A program made the translations under genes and the position numbers. A model generated the notes under the pieces. It was not told the origin of the DNA and ran no database searches. It worked only from the letters and a program-made list of their open reading frames with translations. Below, in pieces: positions 60,948 through 64,000 of a DNA stretch of 64,000 nt. Every line of letters begins with the position of its first letter. Within the stretch, counting starts at the first letter, position 1. This DNA is from Coccinella septempunctata (Eukaryota; Arthropoda; Insecta; Coleoptera; Coccinellidae), in assembly GCF_907165205.1 (NCBI RefSeq), contig NC_058191.1, positions 17,920,501 through 17,984,500 of the forward strand, read 5' to 3'.

Positions 60948-61487
60948 GTGTAGGATGGGCCGTTTGAAGCTAACATCGTACACCTCTGTACACTCGGAAT
61001 TCCAGCAGCGATGCAGGCCGTTTGAAGCTAATGCATAATCTCCAAGAACTCGGGCGGTACGGTTAGGGAAAGGCGGGGTAAAAAAAAAAGGTAACAAAGG
61101 AGCATACCTGGCAGGTGTGTAGGTTGGGCCGTTTGAAGCTAACATCGTACACTCCCGCACACTCGGAATCCCAAGAGAGATGCAGGCCGTTTGAAGCTAA
61201 TGCATCACCTCTAGGAACTCAGGCGGTACGGTAAGGGTGGGCTGAGCTAGAGACGGCGGAACGTACCTGACAAGAGTGTAGGATGGGCCGTTTGAAGCAA
61301 ACATCTGTTCTTCTAGGATACCAGGAGACATGCAGGCCGTTTCAACCTAATGCATGGCCTCCAGGACCCGGGCGGTACGGTGGAAGGATGACACGGAAGC
61401 ATGTACGCGCCATTTGAAGCTAGCGTACACACCTACGCATACTGGGAAAGTCCATGGAGTAGTGTAGGCCATTTGAAGCTACTACAC
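60948..61487. repeat. Array of eight stem-loops with constant loop and varying arms
   Basis: The core GGCCGTTTGAAGCTAA, or a close variant, occurs eight times as four pairs, starting near 60,958, 61,016, 61,127, 61,185, 61,286, 61,335, 61,408 and 61,467. Members of a pair are 49-59 bases apart; pairs are 168, 159 and 122 bases apart. Each core lies between inverted arms that differ: GTGTAGGATG/CATCGTACAC, ATGCA/TGCAT, GTGTAGGTTG/CATCGTACAC, GATGCA/TGCATC, GATG/CATC, CATGCA/TGCATG, TGTACGC/GCGTACA and GTGTAG/CTACAC. The spacers also repeat (GGCGGTACGGT). The identity is unknown. Confidence 0.88.
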
Positions 61488-61989
61488 AACACCACGGCGG
61501 AAAGAAGGGTATGTGGGAAAAGAAATAAACCGGCAAATTAACCAAAAGAGTAATTAAAATAATCATACCTGAGACCTTGCCCATGTGTAACCCTTGAATG
61601 TACTTACTATCTGGTATACTTCTCGGACGGTCGGAACATTCTGGCTTCATTGACTGAATTTATGAAATCGCTCGAACTTATACCCGGCACGGCCCTTTTT
61701 TTGTACAATTGTCAAATGCGCAATTAAACAAATTTGGTATACGAAATCCCCCCTTGACCTCACGTTGGAGACATCGCGATCCGGGAACACATGGATCCGC
61801 GCGGCCTGAAACCGGTCCACTTAATCAATTCACGTTACGGAAATATGAAAATAAATAATTCGGAAACAAAACTAATTGAAAATTTGCTTTGTTACATCCC
61901 CCTCCTTCTTCGGCTGAAAAAAAAACTTTTTTATAATTTCTACGACAAAATAAAATTAATTCTAAAATTACAAAAAAAAAAGAAAAAAA
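61488..61989. other. Unassigned AT-rich region with A tracts
   Basis: No supported gene. It holds short open stretches and an A-rich run at 61,970-62,000. By position it would be downstream sequence of the minus-strand gag remnant. Confidence 0.4.
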
Positions 61990-62275
61990 CAAAAAGAACT
62001 GTCACTTTCCGGGTGACCAGGCTGGAGCCCCGGATGCGGTCACCCGGATTAACTCGCACTGCACTGCAGCGTCTTTCTTCCTGGGCCTTTCGGTGGCTTT
62101 CTTTGGGCACCCACAATCCCTGGACCGGATTCCCACCTGTCCGCACCTGGAGCAGAACATCAACGGTGTCCTTCTTCAGGTTCGCCCGTCGTGGTCTGGG
62201 TATCCGCAGCGCCAACACAAAGTGTTGTAACGGGGTTTTCCTCGGTGGACTCGAGCGCCAGCTATTCTTTAAGGG
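61990..62275 (-). pseudogene. Gag zinc-knuckle remnant of a third Gypsy-like element (C)
   Basis: On the minus strand GKPRYNTLCWRCGYPDHDGRT is followed by a TGA where the last Cys of a CCHC knuckle belongs; the same frame then gives FCSRCGQVGIRSRDCGC. This is a pair of knuckles like those of element B, and again the second has an aliphatic residue (Ile) in place of His. The frame continues through a basic stretch (ERPRKK) to a stop near 61,990. The capsid region is missing upstream, so only the C-terminal end of gag remains. Confidence 0.65.
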
Positions 62276-62283
62276 AGAATAGC
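62253..62283 (-). other. Hairpin next to TGGCGCTC, possible LTR end of element C
   Basis: GCTATTCT (62,261-62,268) and AGAATAGC (62,276-62,283) form an 8-bp perfect stem with a 7-base loop. On the minus strand TGGCGCTC (62,260-62,253) follows directly. The same arrangement, a terminal hairpin then TGGCGC, occurs at element B's LTR end at 6358. The gag-like frame also crosses this site, so the primer-site reading is uncertain. Confidence 0.4.
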
Positions 62284-62632
62284 AAACCTATCCTGGCAGC
62301 TACTAGCCGGAGACAGGGTTCCCTTGTGTCTAGGGTGTTAGCGACGCACAATGATAGGCAGAATCAACGTATACAACTTTTATTTGTCGATTCGAAAAAG
62401 GGGAACACAAATAGCACTATTACAAAATTCGGTGACTCGAAATCAGTGAGATTTACAGGGCAAAACTGACGGAATAACACTGGATCCGATCTCAAACGGT
62501 ATACGGGGGTTAACGGACTTGTTCGCCAGCCAGAACCTGAGACGTACACTTGACGGACAGATATTGGACTTCAGCCAGGTTAGGGGATGAAAGACAGCAC
62601 AGAAACACGACGGCTCACCCTTAGGCTCGTTC
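62284..62632. other. Unassigned region, possibly LTR or leader of element C
   Basis: About 350 bases. No coding sequence is recognised. By position it lies between the probable LTR end at 62,261 and the tandem repeat array. Confidence 0.35.
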
Positions 62633-62930
62633 GGCACTCCCCGGGCATCCGCACCAGCAGAATGCCTCCCTAACCGTAAAGGTGAACACCGGAACGGGGT
62701 AAAAAGACGGGAACTGAGGAAAGGGTGCGCCACCCCAAAGTGTCCTCGGTACCCCCCGGGCGTCCGCACCAGCAGGGTACTTTAACGACAGTAGGGGTGG
62801 AACTAGATACGACGGGAAATTTCAGGAAAGGGTGAGCCACCCCAAAGTGTCCTCGGTACCGCCCGGGCGTCCGCACCAGTAGGGTACTTTAACGACAGTA
62901 GGGGCGGAGCTCAGACTCGGGTATGAGAGG
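62612..62930. repeat. Three ~107-120-bp tandem repeats with inverted arms
   Basis: Blocks with CACCCCAAAGTGTCCTCGGT (62,731 and 62,838) and CCGGGCRTCCGCACCAG recur three times. The core is flanked by GGCACTC/GAATGCC in the first (62,633-62,666), GTACCC/GGGTAC in the second (62,749-62,780) and GTACC/GGTAC in the third (62,856-62,887). The first copy is the most diverged. Confidence 0.82.
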
Positions 62931-63560
62931 GATGCAGACGGAAAACTGAAGTTCCAATATTGAAAAAAAATATAACGTCGTGTCGTCTTACCTCTGGTTC
63001 TATCTTCGGCCACTTACACTCAAAACTCGAAATCCCCCGAATGTACGGTAATTATGGTGAGAAAACAAAACTAAAAAATTTATATTCTGAACGGCCAAAA
63101 CAAATGAACCCAAAACTCAAAAGAAAACTTATGCTAGAACTAAACGGCGTAAGGTAAGAGTCAAAATCGGAGGTCAAGCGAAAATCGTAAATTAACACCC
63201 AGTAAAATAAATCGTAAGTCGCAAGTGAAGTGGCCTGCGGGGGAACATCTGATTTTATACCCACAGGGGGGGTGCGGAAATCAGATGTGCCCGACAGTCG
63301 AAATTCGGTAAATTTGCGTCGATGAAAACGTCTTAATTTCGACTTATCTGTGCTAGCGAACAAAAAACCTCGGTTATCTTCCAATTCAGGATGTTTTATA
63401 CGGTGCGACATCGTTTTTAGGTAATAAAAACGGAATAAAAACGGTACGGTATGTTTACAATTCCGAACGATGTCGGAATCCTGAATTGGAAATTCGAAGA
63501 GATTTCTCGGAAATTAATTCGAAACAAAATTATTTAAAAATGAAAACTAAAATAATTATT
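62931..63560 (-). other. Probable LTR or promoter-like region with nested inverted repeats
   Basis: On the minus strand a GGGTATAAAA motif lies at about 63,253-63,262, flanked by the 11-bp arms ACATCTGATTT (63,245-63,255) and AAATCAGATGT (63,278-63,288). Upstream is a larger imperfect palindrome, TTCCAATTCAGGAT (63,379-63,392) with CGACATCGTT (63,406-63,415), and their reverse complements at 63,478-63,491 and 63,466-63,475. A splice-donor-like AGGTAAG lies near 62,990. A role as an LTR promoter for element C is inferred. Confidence 0.4.
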
Positions 63561-63766
63561 CTAAAATGAGGGAATAGGTTTGAAAACCCATTTTCTCATT
63601 ACAGGGTACCTTGCTACCGGTAGATAAACCGGGGCCTTCCTTGGGGGTCTGGAACCGGCGATGTAACGTCTCCCTCCAAGTCTACCTCCTCCTGCAGCAC
63701 CAATACGTTTGCATCTCCCATATTGAATAATCTGGAAGCACACGGGACAAAGGTCTACAAAAACAA
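63561..63766 (-). other. Unidentified ORF or exon-like stretch
   Basis: An open frame of about 66 codons ends at 63,561. It reads DLCPVCFQIIQYGRCK, a Gly/Arg-rich middle (AAGGGRLGGRRYIAG) and a hydrophobic-basic end (YLPVARYPVMRKWVFKP). A pyrimidine-rich tract ending in TTTTTGTAG lies directly upstream on the minus strand and would make a fair splice acceptor, so this could be a terminal exon. It may equally be the 3' coding end of a mobile element. No family is recognised. Confidence 0.3.
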
Positions 63767-63834
63767 GTAAAGGCAGTCTTCAAATTAACTTTAGTGCGGC
63801 GGAACGAACAAAACAAAAAAAAATAAAGTAGGCG

Positions 63835-64000
63835 CTAAATATTGGCCGGGATTTTGATCCACCGATGTGGTCCTCCCACCAGCAGCTTCAATCGGAAATA
63901 CTTGTCTGCCGGCCAATTTACCAGGCGCAGGTTCCTGGCCAGGTTTTGCATATACGGCGTCCAGTTCGCCTCTCCCGGAGGTGTCTGGGAAAGCAAATGG
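63835..64000 (-). CDS. Unidentified partial ORF running off the window edge
   Basis: An open frame of 54 codons on the minus strand, open at the right edge and stopped by TAG at 63,835-63,837. It includes PPGEANWTPYMQNLARNL, VNWPADKYFRLKLLVGG and PHRWIKIPANI. The mix of Trp, Pro and hydrophobic residues looks like real folded protein rather than chance. It could be the C-terminus of an element polyprotein upstream of the LTR-like region, or of an unrelated gene. The function is not known. Confidence 0.4.
   Translation of the reverse strand, partial: HLLSQTPPGEANWTPYMQNLARNLRLVNWPADKYFRLKLLVGGPHRWIKIPANI

Noticed and set aside
61791..62282. 163-codon plus-strand ORF starting MDPRGLKPV
   Set aside because: Its second half is the opposite strand of the gag zinc-knuckle remnant and its first half crosses low-complexity A tracts.
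63052..63411. 119-codon minus-strand ORF starting MSHRIKHPE
   Set aside because: It spans the palindromes and the TATA-like motif of the presumed LTR and lacks any protein-like pattern.

Overview
The window is a repeat-dominated stretch of an animal genome, most likely an arthropod and probably an insect. I infer this from a 145-bp AT-rich satellite, Ty3/Gypsy elements, Jockey- and CR1-like retrotransposons and a hAT element with an 8-bp target duplication. I see no intact host gene, no tRNA or rRNA gene and no CRISPR array. It reads like pericentromeric or other heterochromatin.

Layout. Positions 1-45,197 are satellite arrays interrupted twice by the same 7.6-kb block of LTR-retrotransposon sequence (4979-12,605 and 31,531-39,159). 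The satellite runs on the minus strand at 1-3624 and 14,222-30,176, and on the plus strand at 3625-4978, 12,606-14,221, 30,177-31,530 and 39,160-45,197. The two 7.6-kb blocks and their flanking satellite are copies of one 26.55-kb tandem duplication. I found only a few substitutions and one 2-bp indel between the retroelement blocks. Each block holds a 5' LTR and truncated gag of one element (plus strand), fused to an LTR, 3' region, pol and gag of a second element (minus strand).

Positions 45,198-60,290 are a graveyard of non-LTR elements. In order these are an internally deleted Jockey fragment at the satellite edge, a CR1-like element with several frameshifts (minus), a nearly intact EN-RT element with a 1063-codon ORF (plus), a long Jockey element (minus) carrying an 883-bp hAT insertion, an orphan coiled-coil ORF1, and another Jockey fragment.

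Positions 60,290-64,000 have a different character. They contain a gag zinc-knuckle remnant, LTR-like sequence, short tandem repeats and many stem-loops, and an unidentified ORF runs off the right edge.

The most unusual signal is a set of stem-loop arrays in which the loop is nearly constant but the two arms change together from copy to copy. Eight lie at 60,948-61,487, and five lie at 7555-7892 in the 3' region of the minus-strand Gypsy element (repeated at 34,107-34,444). A weaker set lies at 62,633-62,887. Constant loops with co-varying arms suggest selection on, or generation by, hairpin structure. I know of no named system that fits. All homology calls come from motifs read by eye.
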